22,834 nt of DNA, from the NCBI GenBank assembly GCA_020650975.1, contig JAIPMN010006198.1, positions 1 through 22,834 on the forward strand. Direction: 5' to 3'. The notes beneath the pieces are model-generated. The model was not told the DNA's origin, made no database searches, and saw only the letters and a list, made by a program, of their open reading frames with translations. Position numbers and translations under genes: made by a program. This document shows, in pieces, positions 8,991-18,454 of this stretch. Origin of the DNA: Apostichopus californicus (taxonomy: Eukaryota; Echinodermata; Holothuroidea; Aspidochirotida; Stichopodidae). Positions within the stretch are counted from its first letter, which is position 1, and every line of letters begins with the position of its first letter.

Positions 8991-9962
8991 CTGTATCTGG
9001 TCCCAGGGCAAACTTTCCATCGGCGTTCCCCTGCGCTATCTGATAGACGATGTCTCCATTAATGCCGCTGTCATAATCTTCGGCTGTTATGTGAATGACG
9101 GGGTACGCTATGGGCTCGTCCTCCATCACGTGAGTGACGGATCGGGACGTAAAGACGGGCGCGTTGTCGTTCTCGTCGGCAACGATGCAGACCACAGAGG
9201 CAGTGGTCTTCCTCCTCGCTGCACCCGTGGCCTGGTCCTCTGCCTCCACGGCGAAATGAAACTCCGACACCGTCTCCCTGTCGATAGTCTGAGAGGTGGT
9301 GAGGACACCGGTCACCGCATCTATGGCAAGGAGAGTCTGTTCCGGTACCAGTCTGTAGCGAATGTCACCGTTGGGGCCCGAATCCAAGTCCGTGGCTCGG
9401 AAGGTCCAGATGGGGTGTCTCGCGGGAGAATTTTCCACGACGGCTACGTAGACAGGGTCCACCTGGAACGTTGGGTTATTGTCATTTGCATCTAGTACGT
9501 TTATCTCGACGTAGACGGTCACGCTCTGAGGTCTGACGGAAGCCTGATCTTCGACCAGTACTTGAAGTTGGTGATGTGCGACAATCTCAAAGTCCACCTC
9601 TTTGGTATTCACCAGCACCCCGGTGGTTCTGTTTATCGCAAACATGCCGTAAGTGTTGCCACCTACGATACTGTAGTACAATGTGTTACTACTGTCGGCA
9701 TCAAAGGCCACGATGGTACCGATCCTGGAACCCTGCGGATCGCTCTCGTTCACGGTGAAAGTGTAGTTGCCCCTCAGGACTGACGGTGCATTGTCGTTCA
9801 CGTCTCGGACCGTGATCTCCGCCTGAACTAACGAGGTCATTGGAGGGTCACCCCCATCGGATGCCATCACTATCAGCGAGAAGCTGTCTTGAGTCTCCCG
9901 ATCCAAGACCCTTGCAGTCGTGATGTTACCGGTCGTGGCATCAATCTTGAATTCCGGTACGT
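8991..9962 (-). CDS. Cadherin exon 6 (large): most of R7, all of R8 and R9, first half of R10
   Basis: 972 nt, codons 647-970, phase 1-1. The acceptor tttactttatttatag is followed by VPEFKIDATTGNI. R7 contains RVLDRETQ and MASDGGDP and ends RDVNDNAPSV. R8 (NYTFTVNESDP, FDADSSN) has EVDFEIV in place of LDRE and ends LDANDNNPTF. R9 (VYVAVVENSPA, RATDLDSGPNGD, QTIDRETV, EAEDQATG) ends IVADENDNAPVF. R10 opens SRSVTHVMEDEP and has AEDYDSGINGD; the exon stops at LGPDT with donor CAG|GTCAGT splitting the TG Gly. Sequons NYT, NES and NRT are present. Layout matches exon 4 closely: same end point in the repeat four places on, and a similar LDRE variant in its first complete repeat. Confidence 0.95.
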
Positions 9963-10529
9963 CTATAAATAAAGTAAAGCAACGAAGAGGAAAGTGAGAC
10001 CATCTCTGAGGAAGACCGTCTGTATCACAAGATGACAATTCCATAACATGATACAAGAATGTTATGTTGGGTCGGTACATCTTTTACAATTAATCTCAAT
10101 TTCCCCCCCCCCCTTCCCCCCTCCCCTCGCCCTCCCCTACTGTAGAGAAGATCTGCTTCAAATTTGGAATCGCCGAATCAGAGAAAAGTAAAATTGCATA
10201 TGTAGTGGCGGTTGTTGACGTTATAAAATTTAAGAATTTGTAAGCAAGCATTTTGAATACTTTTCAAAGTAAACAAAGTCAATAAGATCTACCTCATTGT
10301 ATTCCTTGACCATGAAATTGAGGGAATAAAGATCATCTTTTGACATTATAACAGACTTTTCACCTTTCGCACTTTTGAATACTATCATTTTGGATACATA
10401 CTTCAGAGAATTAGCCGGAATACGTAAAACAACCAAGTATAAACATACAGACAAGTAGAATTTACAACATGGTTGACTATCATATTGCTATGTTTATTAC
10501 ACAATTTTGAATGTCTTTTTGCAACTCAC
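9963..10529 (-). other. Intron 5
   Basis: 567 bp. A 37-base C/T-only tract dominated by C runs lies at 10101-10137. The minus frame at 10230-10454 shows no cadherin motifs and is taken as chance. Confidence 0.85.
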
Positions 10530-10808
10530 TGGGTTCTAGAGAGAAGGTCACATCGCCGTACACGCCACTGTCTGCATCTCTGGCCACCACTAGCAGCACG
10601 GGTGTATCCGTGGGCTCATCTTCTTTGACCGTTCCTCTGTAAACGGAAGGATGAGAGAACACCGGAGCGTTGTCGTTTAGGTCATTGATGTGCACGACAA
10701 CCGAGGCTGAGACAGAGTTGGGCTGGTTTCCATTATCTGTGGCGGTCACTTCTAGCGTGTAGGTTGCTTGTTCCTCATAGTCTAGGGTTCCGGTCGTTGT
10801 GATGAAAC
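10530..10808 (-). CDS. Cadherin exon 5: end of R6 and start of R7
   Basis: 279 nt, codons 554-646, phase 1-1. After the acceptor ttctgtttgacag it reads GFITTTGTLDYEE (LDRE equivalent) and LEVTATDNGN, and ends R6 with NDLNDNAPVF. R7 begins SHPSVYRGTVKEDEP, has the full calcium motif VARDADSGVYGD, and breaks off at FSLEP, where donor CCA|GTGAGT leaves one base of the next codon (AAC, Asn). All calcium motifs at the R6/R7 joint are intact, unlike the comparable R2/R3 joint four repeats earlier. The frame extends a few codons past the donor, but the perfect GTGAGT and the reading frame of exon 6 place the end at 10530. Confidence 0.93.
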
Positions 10809-11257
10809 CTGTCAAACAGAATTATGATATAACGTTGGAAAATGAAGAACCAGTACACTGTAAACAGCAAACTAACAACACAGAGATAGATAGATAAAAC
10901 TTGTATTACTAACCGGTAAATGAAACAGATCTGATATGAAATAAGATCTGTAATCGTCTGAAATATATGGACACTACAAAATATGAACAAGCTTGACACT
11001 TAATACCACTTCTCCTCCCCCCCCAACCCACTACTGTTTTCCCTCATCACCCTTTTCATACATTCAGAAATCCCTTTTAAACTTTTCATTTTTCTCCTTC
11101 CATTTCTCTCATTTCAAAATTAATGTTAAAATGTATACACACAGCAGCTCATGGCACTTGATGTGTCATGTCTAATCTCCCAAGATTGCCATTGGGCTCA
11201 TGAAGGAGGAGGGGGGGGAGGGGGGCAAAGCTGCCTAAGTCTCAATGGATCATTTAC
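10809..11257 (-). other. Intron 4
   Basis: 449 bp. C-run near 11017-11024, a T/C-rich stretch 11040-11115, and a G-rich run at 11203-11225 close to the donor of exon 4. No gene seen. Confidence 0.85.
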
Positions 11258-12262
11258 CTGTGCTTTCTCCAATGACAAAAGGCCCGTCTGTGTTCATGGT
11301 GTAGGTAACTTCACCATTCTCCATGCTGTCTCTATCGCTCGCTATCACAACACCAATCTTTCTTCCAACATTAACGTTTTCATCTTCTCTGAAGGTATAA
11401 ATCTCCCTGTCAAAATGAGGGGAGTTGTCGTTCGCATCGGCCACGATAACGTGGACAGCAGCGGTGGTACTCTTCGGTTCCTCGCCGTTATCCATGGCGA
11501 CCACCTCGAAGATGTAATCGTTCTCCAGCTCATAGTCCAGGCGGTGATGGAGATAGATCCAGCCAGTGTCCGGGAAGATCCCAAACTTTGAAGCCGCTGG
11601 ACTCGGAGACAATGAAAAGATGATCTCCGCGTTGCTGCCAGAGTCCCGGTCAGTGGCCGAGACCTGCAGTATGTTCTGTCCGATCCTGGTGGATTCCGAT
11701 AGGGTCTCTTGATAAGAAGGCGCATCGAACTGCGGTCCGTGGTTGTTCACGTCGGTCACGTATACTATAAACGTCAGCGTCCTGTCCAGCTGGGGCGTGC
11801 CCAGATCGTAAGCTCGGATGACCAGTGTGTACTTATCCTCCTGGTCAAAGTTGACCTCCTGAACGAGTGTGACCCTCCCGGAGATCGGAGTTATGGCAAA
11901 CGTATCACCCGGATTCTCCAACAGCTCGTACCGGACTACTCCGTTTCCGCCCGTGTCTGGATCCAGCGCTTTCGCGATGAACACCACCGAGTTACGGGGT
12001 TCGTTCTCGCTGATGTGGGTGAACGGGGCGAAGCCTTGAAACGAGGGCGGGTTATCGTTGATATCCTCGATGGAGACGTTGACTTGGGCAGAGGCGTAAG
12101 ATGGAGGGTTTCCGCTAGCAGCCTGGATATTAAGCAGTGCGTAAGGCTGGACCTCCCTGTCGGGTGGGGACAGTACGGTGAGTTCCCCGGTCGATGAATC
12201 CAGGTCAAAGTAACCGTGTGGGTCTCCCGAATGAATCCTATACTCCACGGGCGAAGGGTCTC
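11258..12262 (-). CDS. Cadherin exon 4 (large): most of R3, all of R4 and R5, first half of R6
   Basis: 1005 nt, codons 219-553, phase 1-1. The acceptor ttgtcatcgtttcag leads into GDPSPVEYRIHSGDP. R3 ends at EDINDNPPSF. R4 (QGFAPFTHISENEP) has a normal ALDPDTGGNG, but EVNFDQE replaces LDRE and the following linker is TDVNNHGPQF, lacking the NDN core. R5 (SYQETLSESTR, SATDRDSGSN, RLDYELE, MDNG) ends with IVADANDNSPHF. R6 opens with DREIYTFREDENV and SDRDSMENG, and stops at VIGEST, where donor CAG|GTAAAT splits the Gly of the TG motif. Three and a third EC repeats without an intron contrast with the small exons nearer position 1. The long plus-strand frames opposite this exon are shadows. Confidence 0.95.
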
Positions 12263-14180
12263 CTGAAACGATGACAAGGGAATTTAAGCATGATACTAAA
12301 CTACATGTTTACAAAAATTGTTCTAATCATTTTATGGAAATTCCTGTTATAGGAAACAGATCATACAAGAAAACCAGGATGGTGAACGAAAAGTCTGTAC
12401 TAACTTTGCAGGAAGGCTATAGCATGTTTGATGAGTTCAATTTTATGCACAGTTCAGAGAGCAATGTATAAACATATTCACTTTTTGTTACTAGACATGG
12501 ATTAAATTACTTTATTTTTTTTTTTTTTATTGGGGGGGGGGTTATGTCAGGGGGTGGGCAAGTTTTCCATCACATGCACCTCTATCATACTAAATTGACA
12601 TTGTTTGGGGGGGGCAGAGGTGGGGGTAAGATATTTAATTGTCTAAGCTTATACTCCTCAATGTCTGTACATTGTCTGGTGCAATAGAACCCACAAAACA
12701 AAAGTTGTGAGAACTATTAGCAAATTTTTTGTGATAACTTTTTGCAATTTTTATAAATCAACAAAGTTATGTCAATCACGAAATCGCCAAATCTGATGAC
12801 AATTTTCGCTAGAACAGTACTTTCCTGGTTTCCTGAAAGAAACCTAGACAATGGTATCAAGCAAATACCCCTAAAAACAGAATAGATTTTACCATGCTTA
12901 CATAGTGGGCCAAAAATATTGACCTATAGCCATCCTGATCCATCTCCTCCTATCCATCCCCCCTCGGCCCTGCCCCCCCTCCCTCCCACCTCCCCCTCCC
13001 GTTTATTATATAATGCAGACCTAATAGATGATTCAATCTGTGACCCCTTCTCATACTCCTCACTTACAACTCTTCCAAATGTATAAGTACTGGCCCTGAA
13101 TAGTGAGCACTCTTAAATATTGTGTTACTACATCAAGCATATATGTTTTGTTACACAACATTCCAGACAATGTAAACAGTTGTAAATTTTATCTACAAGA
13201 TTTTACCCATAATGTAAAATATACTGTTTATCTGTTGGCCTGATAAGAATTAGACACTTCAAAGGCCAGAGCAGGGTGATGAAGACAAAAAACAAAGAAG
13301 CCAAGACAATGTAGTTTGCTCACCCACAGGACTGTGGTTTGTGATATCATACATGTGGTTTAGGATATGCCCCTAAACTGACTGTGTTTTATACTGATGT
13401 TAAGAAATAGTTTGAAGGACAGCTGACTACAGGAGTGAGGAGTTTGTTTGGTGTACATACATATGTAGAAGGAAGTTAACTGCTTCAATTCATAAAATGT
13501 TATCAGAAGTTATCACACAACCTTTAATGTCACAGATTAATGAAATAAGGTTACTGTTAAAATCAAGACAGGATTGAAAACTAACAAAAAAAATGATAAA
13601 ATGGCCCTAACAAAATACCTAGTTCAGTTTTATACAGTTACGAAGAGTTTCATTGAAAATCTGTCAATCACCAATTTGTGTTCCCTATCTGATACTTTTT
13701 TCATGCTGACCAGTAGATATTTAAATACCACAGAATGTATAGCTAGTAGATATTTTTTATACTGACCAGTAGATATTTTCATATCACAGAATTTATACCT
13801 AGTTAATAATTTTGATATTGACCAGTAGATATTTAAATATCACTATTTTAAAAAGATAATAAAGATGAGGATCTGTATAACCAGGGAGGCAGGCAACTTA
13901 AACCTGACACTCAGCATATTTTGATGAACTGTTAGAGATAGTAGAATGTTTGTCTGGATAAATGGTACAAACAAACAAATGACAAAATACCAGTAAGGAC
14001 TGCAGACACATGATGCCAATCCCACCACCAAGGCCAAAGGAAGTAAAGTTTAATCTACCATCTTTAATACACTATTAAACTTCCTCAACGATCCACGATA
14101 TTGATCAGAATATTACAACCTTGAGGGAATGTTTTACACCGGAGAGAAGGATGAGAATAATGGGATAGAATTTTAATTAC
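12263..14180 (-). other. Intron 3
   Basis: 1918 bp. Contains T-run plus G10 (12515-12541), G8 (12607-12614), a C-rich tract (about 12958-13000) and the 56-bp tandem repeat (13684-13845). Frames at 12271-12471, 13574-13765 and 13843-14037 have no recognisable product. Confidence 0.85.
13684..13845. repeat. Tandem repeat, 56-bp unit, about 2.8 copies
   Basis: The phrase (c/t)tgaccagtagatatttt or ...tttaaa starts at 13706, 13762 and 13818, an exact 56-bp period. Copies 1 and 2 also share (a)tatcacagaat and a closing ...tagt.a.atattt segment. Bases 13684-13705 look like the tail of an earlier partial copy. It lies in intron 3. No coding potential. Confidence 0.85.
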
Positions 14181-14420
14181 CGGTGTTAGAGTTCGTAGCC
14201 TCCACAGTACCGATATAATATGACTGCTCGGAATTTTCAGGAACAGTGAAGAGGTATCTGGTGCTGACAAAGGCTGGACGAGGATCGCCCTGACCAATGA
14301 TGCTGACAGTGACCTCCGCGTTATCGATGGAGAGTCGACCTCCACCATCCGTAGCTGACACCTCCAGTAAATAAACATTTCTCTCGTTTCCATCGAGAGT
14401 CCTGTTAACGATGATGTCAC
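14181..14420 (-). CDS. Cadherin exon 3: end of R2, non-canonical R2/R3 joint, start of R3
   Basis: 240 nt, codons 139-218, phase 1-1. A T-rich acceptor ending in tttttag precedes GDIIVNRTLDGNE, then LEVSATDGGG, and R2 ends in SIIGQGDPRPAF where DxNDNxPxF is expected. R3 starts with STRYLFTVPENSEQ, keeps the PEN motif, but has VEATNSNT where VxATDxDSG is usual. LDRE of R2 is also changed to LDGNE. All three calcium motifs serving this joint are therefore degenerate although the fold-forming residues remain. The donor CCG|GTAATT splits Gly. One N-glycosylation sequon (NRT). Length is identical to exon 7, which covers the equivalent stretch of R10/R11. Confidence 0.9.
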
Positions 14421-14668
14421 CTAAAAAAAAAAAATGGTTAATAGAGAATAGGAAAATGTTTCATACAATATGGTAAAAATATTTCTACTTTTGAGAATCC
14501 TTTCGAAGCTACTGATTGTACACCATGAGACTTCGCACTGTTTAAATCATAGTTATTCCAAAACTTAGTGTTAAAGGGTTACCAAGGACACTGTAGGCAT
14601 GGTAGAATGGGTGCTAAGGTTGTGAGGAGACAGGTAAGCGAGGAGCGAAGTAAATAACTGCACCTTAG

Positions 14669-14992
14669 AGGTAATCAGTATTGGCCAAATGGCCAGAAAG
14701 TTTAGCATGCTAAAAAATTGCTACATGTTTTTCAAAAGTTCCTAGGGAATCTGACCCTCCAAATTAGTCCGGACATTGAGGAATTGGACAATCTCATGTC
14801 ATCGCTACGACCACTAACTTTAGAAACTTTTCAAATTTGAGCACATGGTCATCGTGATCTGACCTGCTAGCAAACTTGGGGGTGATACCACTGACCATTT
14901 AAGGTCATCGGTATTGGCCACAAGTTTAAGCAAGCTCATGTTGCTTGAACATTTTCAAATTTATTTTCTGGAAGTTCTGAAACCTTCAAATT
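14669..14992. repeat. Pair of diverged direct repeats about 232 bp apart
   Basis: Block 14669-14764 starts aggtaatcagtattggcca and ends tccaaatt. Block 14901-14992 starts aaggtcatcggtattggcca and ends ttcaaatt. Shared stretches in order include tattggcca, aagttta, ttttcaaa and a closing ccaaatt/tcaaatt. A shared origin is likely but the copies are old. In intron 2. Confidence 0.5.
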
Positions 14993-15993
14993 ATAAAAAG
15001 AAATTTAACTGTTCAGTCAAGAGGTATAAATGTATATCATTGAGGGAGAAATGGTTGGGATGGAGATATGTTGACATCATGAGCGACCAATATTGTGATT
15101 TTAACAACGTTAACAGAGAAGTAATAATCACCTTTCAATACACTGAAAGATTAATCATGGAAATGGTATTGTAAAATCTCACAGAGTAAACATTGATGAG
15201 CAAATTACTACCAGAAAAACTGACTGCAAAATTGATTTCAGATCAAGGACCTCAGGAGTACAAATACTGTGCTAAATTAACTTGAGCTATCAGATCCTGA
15301 AACCACAACGATGGTGATATTTATTAACCCTTTCTTTGGCTATGAAAGTCAATCAGAAGCCACATTACCCTGTTTAAGGGATCATAGCACATTCTAATTT
15401 GCTTGTAATATATAAGACATGTCCAGCGGTTGTCACTCACAGCTTGGAGAATATTTCCTCTCAATGAAAATATTGCCATTTATAACTCTGAACGGTTTGA
15501 GCTAGAGGATATTGCAATGTAATAAGAATGCGAGGATAGTCAAATAAAATCTGTGAGTCCTCATTAAGAGATTCCATGTACAAGTTTTCATCCTAGGATA
15601 CCTTCTTCCCCTCCCTCCCCCCATTGCCTACCACCCCCCACCCCCACCCTCAAGGCAAAGCCATATTTAAACCAGTCTGCACAAAGGTGGTGCCTTTTGC
15701 CGCTAAGAGCATTACAAATTACCATGTATATTCTATCCTAGCCTTCCAATGTAAAGTTGTGCCTAGTCTCATTGCTTTCTCCACATTTTTATCTTTAAAT
15801 ATCTTCACTTTTCCTGAATTCCTTTTTATCCACCTGATCAACACACAAAAACACCTTTCCTTTTTTTATTTTTTTTATTATTATAATTATGTGCAGGAAT
15901 CAGATTACCAGATATGTCTGGGAAATGTTATAATAAAAAAACCTTTTTCATGTAATCAACATTTGCAGCTAATAATTAACATACGCTAGATCC

Positions 15994-16020
15994 TTAAAAT
16001 ACCATCACATGGTATTTTAA
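15994..16020. repeat. Perfect 12-bp inverted repeat (3-nt loop)
   Basis: Left arm ttaaaataccat, loop cac, right arm atggtattttaa. Twelve perfect pairs around a 3-base loop can form a tight hairpin in DNA or in the intron RNA. No transposon ends or regulatory role recognised. Confidence 0.85.
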
Positions 16021-16893
16021 TACCTGTCTTTCTTCAACGACGCCAACCTTTCAAAGAACATGTAAATTATACCCATAAAAACCTTCCCGACAAATTGCTT
16101 TTCGTTTAGCATCTAGAGACCCCCATGTGTACGCTGAGTCAACAAAATTGTGGAATAATTACAGTATTGGCAATACCAAAGCATCTGCATTGATTGACAG
16201 TTAGAGAAGTTGTCATAAACCTCATTAATATTCAATAATGATATACAACGCCGTCATTTGACTCAAAGAAATGTCTATGGGGACATAAATGTTGGAGACA
16301 AAGACTGCTTACACAAATTGATGCAAAAATACTACATATGGCATAAAACAAAAACTAAATATTTTGAGGAAATCTTAATTGTTTTGCTGGGGGTTTTATG
16401 CTGAGGGTGGGAGGGGGTTGTTTTGTTTCTGTGCTTTTTCTTCATCTTTTCTCCTTTTCTCTTTTTGCTGAAAGAAGATTATGTTAAATAATATCTATGA
16501 CCAAATGATTCAAAATTCTACATAAGTAAATCTTTGTGTCATCCATAACAATTTGTATTAATCCACAGGAAATGTTTTGGCATTAGAAATCCAATGCAAC
16601 ATTGCCAAACAGACATGTTAAAAAATTGTGGGAGCTATAGACAACGTTTTAACTGTTTTAGGAAAAATTACAATAAGAGTATAACTGTTTTAATGCCTTT
16701 GTTTAGCAATATGTTAACATCATCTATCTTCATCCCTAAACCTTTCTCTTGCAACTACCATCATTAACACCTCAGAGAATGTTGAAATCTAAATTGTTTT
16801 GCTCTGTATTTTTTTGGGGGGGGGGGGGGAGAAGAGGGTTTTTTGTTTCTGCTCTCAGAGAATGTTGAAACAGCAGTGATAGAATGAACTTAC

Positions 16894-17037
16894 CTGTGTT
16901 TGGATTGATGCGGAACGCTTGGTTGTCGTTGCCTGATTCAATGGTATATCTGATAATCCCAAAAATGCCAGAGTCCCTGTCCTCCGCAGAAACGGAAGTA
17001 ACGACCATGTCCCTTCCAGAGAACTCTAAAATATCGA
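16894..17037 (-). CDS. Cadherin exon 2: N-terminal half of EC repeat R2
   Basis: 144 nt, codons 91-138, symmetric phase 1-1. The acceptor ttcttttctacag is followed by VDILEFSGRDMVV, the A/B strand region. Next come SAEDRDSGIFG, a good A.D.D.G calcium motif, and the strand YTIESGND. The exon ends at FRINPNT, where the donor CAG|GTAAGT splits the Gly codon of the F..D..TG motif. Joining to exon 1 gives a seamless FYPESYAVDILEF. The same intron position recurs in R6 and R10. The surrounding frame runs about 18 codons into the right-hand intron, but the polypyrimidine acceptor and the frame match fix the start. Confidence 0.9.
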
Positions 17038-17709
17038 CTGTAGAAAAGAACAAAGAAAGAATGAAATTTATATGAAAATAAAGGAGGATCAAAAAACACT
17101 AAGATCCTTGGCTACAGTGTGGTACGAAAAACGAAGAGGGAAAAACCAGACGAAAAACGCACGATGTAGACACTTTGGATGGTAGAATGAGAAGGAAGGG
17201 CATTGACCGGGGGAGCCGGTCATCGAGGGCACGCAATGTTAAAAGATTACCAGTTTTATATTCTAGACACGGTAGAATGGTGAAAAAATCAGCGAAAATT
17301 TTTCAATTTTCAATGTACTAAGAGAAACAAATGATGATGAGGAACCATACAGTAAGGGAGTCTGATATTGGCAAGATAAATTTTACCTCTTTTGAATGTA
17401 AACACACTTGTGTTAAAAAAAGTCCTCGATGCCTCTATTTTCTTAACAACACTGTCCAATAAGACCAGCAATTGTTACTGCTTGAAGCTATTATGGATAC
17501 AGTGAAGAACTAAACAATTTTAAGGGGAGCATCGATTCCATCTAAGTACGTTTTGAAGCTGGTATATAGCATACTCTGTAGTGGTAAGTATCTCTTACCA
17601 ACAGTTACGGTAAAACAAAAATTTTACAAATTCTTTCCCTGTCGGCCGGTTTCAACCCTTCAAACAGAATGCTAGAGAGGCTTAGTGATTCATTAATTGC
17701 CACATTTTA

Positions 17710-17766
17710 TATGAGGATATTTAAATTGTATGAGGATATTTAAATTGTATGAGGATATTTAAATTG
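17710..17766. repeat. Tandem repeat, 19-bp unit, three perfect copies
   Basis: The 19-mer tatgaggatatttaaattg is repeated three times without mismatch (17710-17728, 17729-17747, 17748-17766). The identity suggests recent expansion, so copy number may vary between individuals. It lies in intron 1. Confidence 0.95.
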
Positions 17767-17996
17767 CATACTGCATACAAATTTTCAAGTTTTCGCCATT
17801 GTAGATATCAAGAATACTTGCATTTGTGTTCGAGGGCCCAACTACGTATCAAGTATGAAGTCTATCTAAGCTTGAAATTTCCAGTCTTACTTGTTACAAG
17901 CTTTACAGGCTGTGATATCTATTGAACTAACTTTACCTTTGACTTTTGTTACAAGAACTGTTCTTGCAATCACTGTTTAAAAAAAAACCTGTTTAC

Positions 17997-18030
17997 AAAC
18001 GGTTTAAGATCCATGGTTCTTAAACCATTT
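17997..18030. repeat. 13-bp inverted repeat, one mismatch, 8-nt loop
   Basis: Left arm aaacggtttaaga, loop tccatggt, right arm tcttaaaccattt. It stands just before the dispersed repeat at 18119 and might be part of it. Confidence 0.75.
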
Positions 18031-18118
18031 AAAAAACTAGATTCTACTTAGTCACTATGGTGGATCTCTATTCCAGTTTTCGAGTCATTCTTGAGGCTAG
18101 GCTGTTTACAATTATCAT

Positions 18119-18454
18119 GTTGACAAGGCTTCCATACTTTGACCTCTACTGACCTTAAATGACCTTTAAGCTCCACATAAGACACAAGAGGGTATCATTT
18201 ACTGGCTGAAACTACATACACATTAAGTGGTCATTCTGAAAGATTTGCTGTTGAATTTACAAGGTTTCAGACTTTCACCTCTACTGACCTCAGTTACCTT
18301 CCAATTCCACCAAGTGCAGCAAAGTTCTTTTACTCAAACAATGGTTTAGACCATTCTATCCAAGCTATCCTCTGAGTTACCCTGTTTACAAGCTAATGTC
18401 ACATACACACACATACACAGACACACACGCAGACACACAGACACACAGACAGAC
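18119..18454. repeat. Diverged tandem/dispersed repeat with CA/GACA microsatellite end
   Basis: Two related blocks start at about 18123 (acaaggcttccatactt) and 18259 (acaaggtttcagacttt), period 136 bp. Both continue with cacctctactgacct or gacctctactgacct and a following ...(a/t)gacctt or ...ttacctt. The region runs into a (CA)n/(GACA)n tract at 18401-18454. This looks like a dispersed non-coding repeat family of unknown class. Confidence 0.55.

Larger units (their letters stand above)
14421..16893 (-). other. Intron 2
   Basis: 2473 bp, the longest. Contains the diverged direct repeats (14669-14992), a C-rich tract (15601-15650), the 12-bp hairpin (15994-16020), a G-rich patch (16388-16419) and G14 at 16816-16829. 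The plus frame 15624-15989 reads low-complexity, hydrophobic sequence without a family signature. Confidence 0.85.

Noticed and set aside
9091-9495. 134-codon plus-strand open frame (and similar plus frames at 991-1338, 11151-11591, 11709-12197)
   Set aside because: They lie opposite confirmed cadherin exons, whose codon use keeps the complement open. No domain or composition of their own.
15624-15989. 121-codon plus-strand open frame
   Set aside because: Starts in a C-rich tract and reads low-complexity, hydrophobic residues with no family motif, splice context or neighbours.
14594-17281. Recurrent phrase (a/c)ggtagaatg at about 14596, 17180, 17271 (and ggtagaata at 357)
   Set aside because: Ten bases without fixed spacing, flanks or symmetry; too short to claim as a motif.
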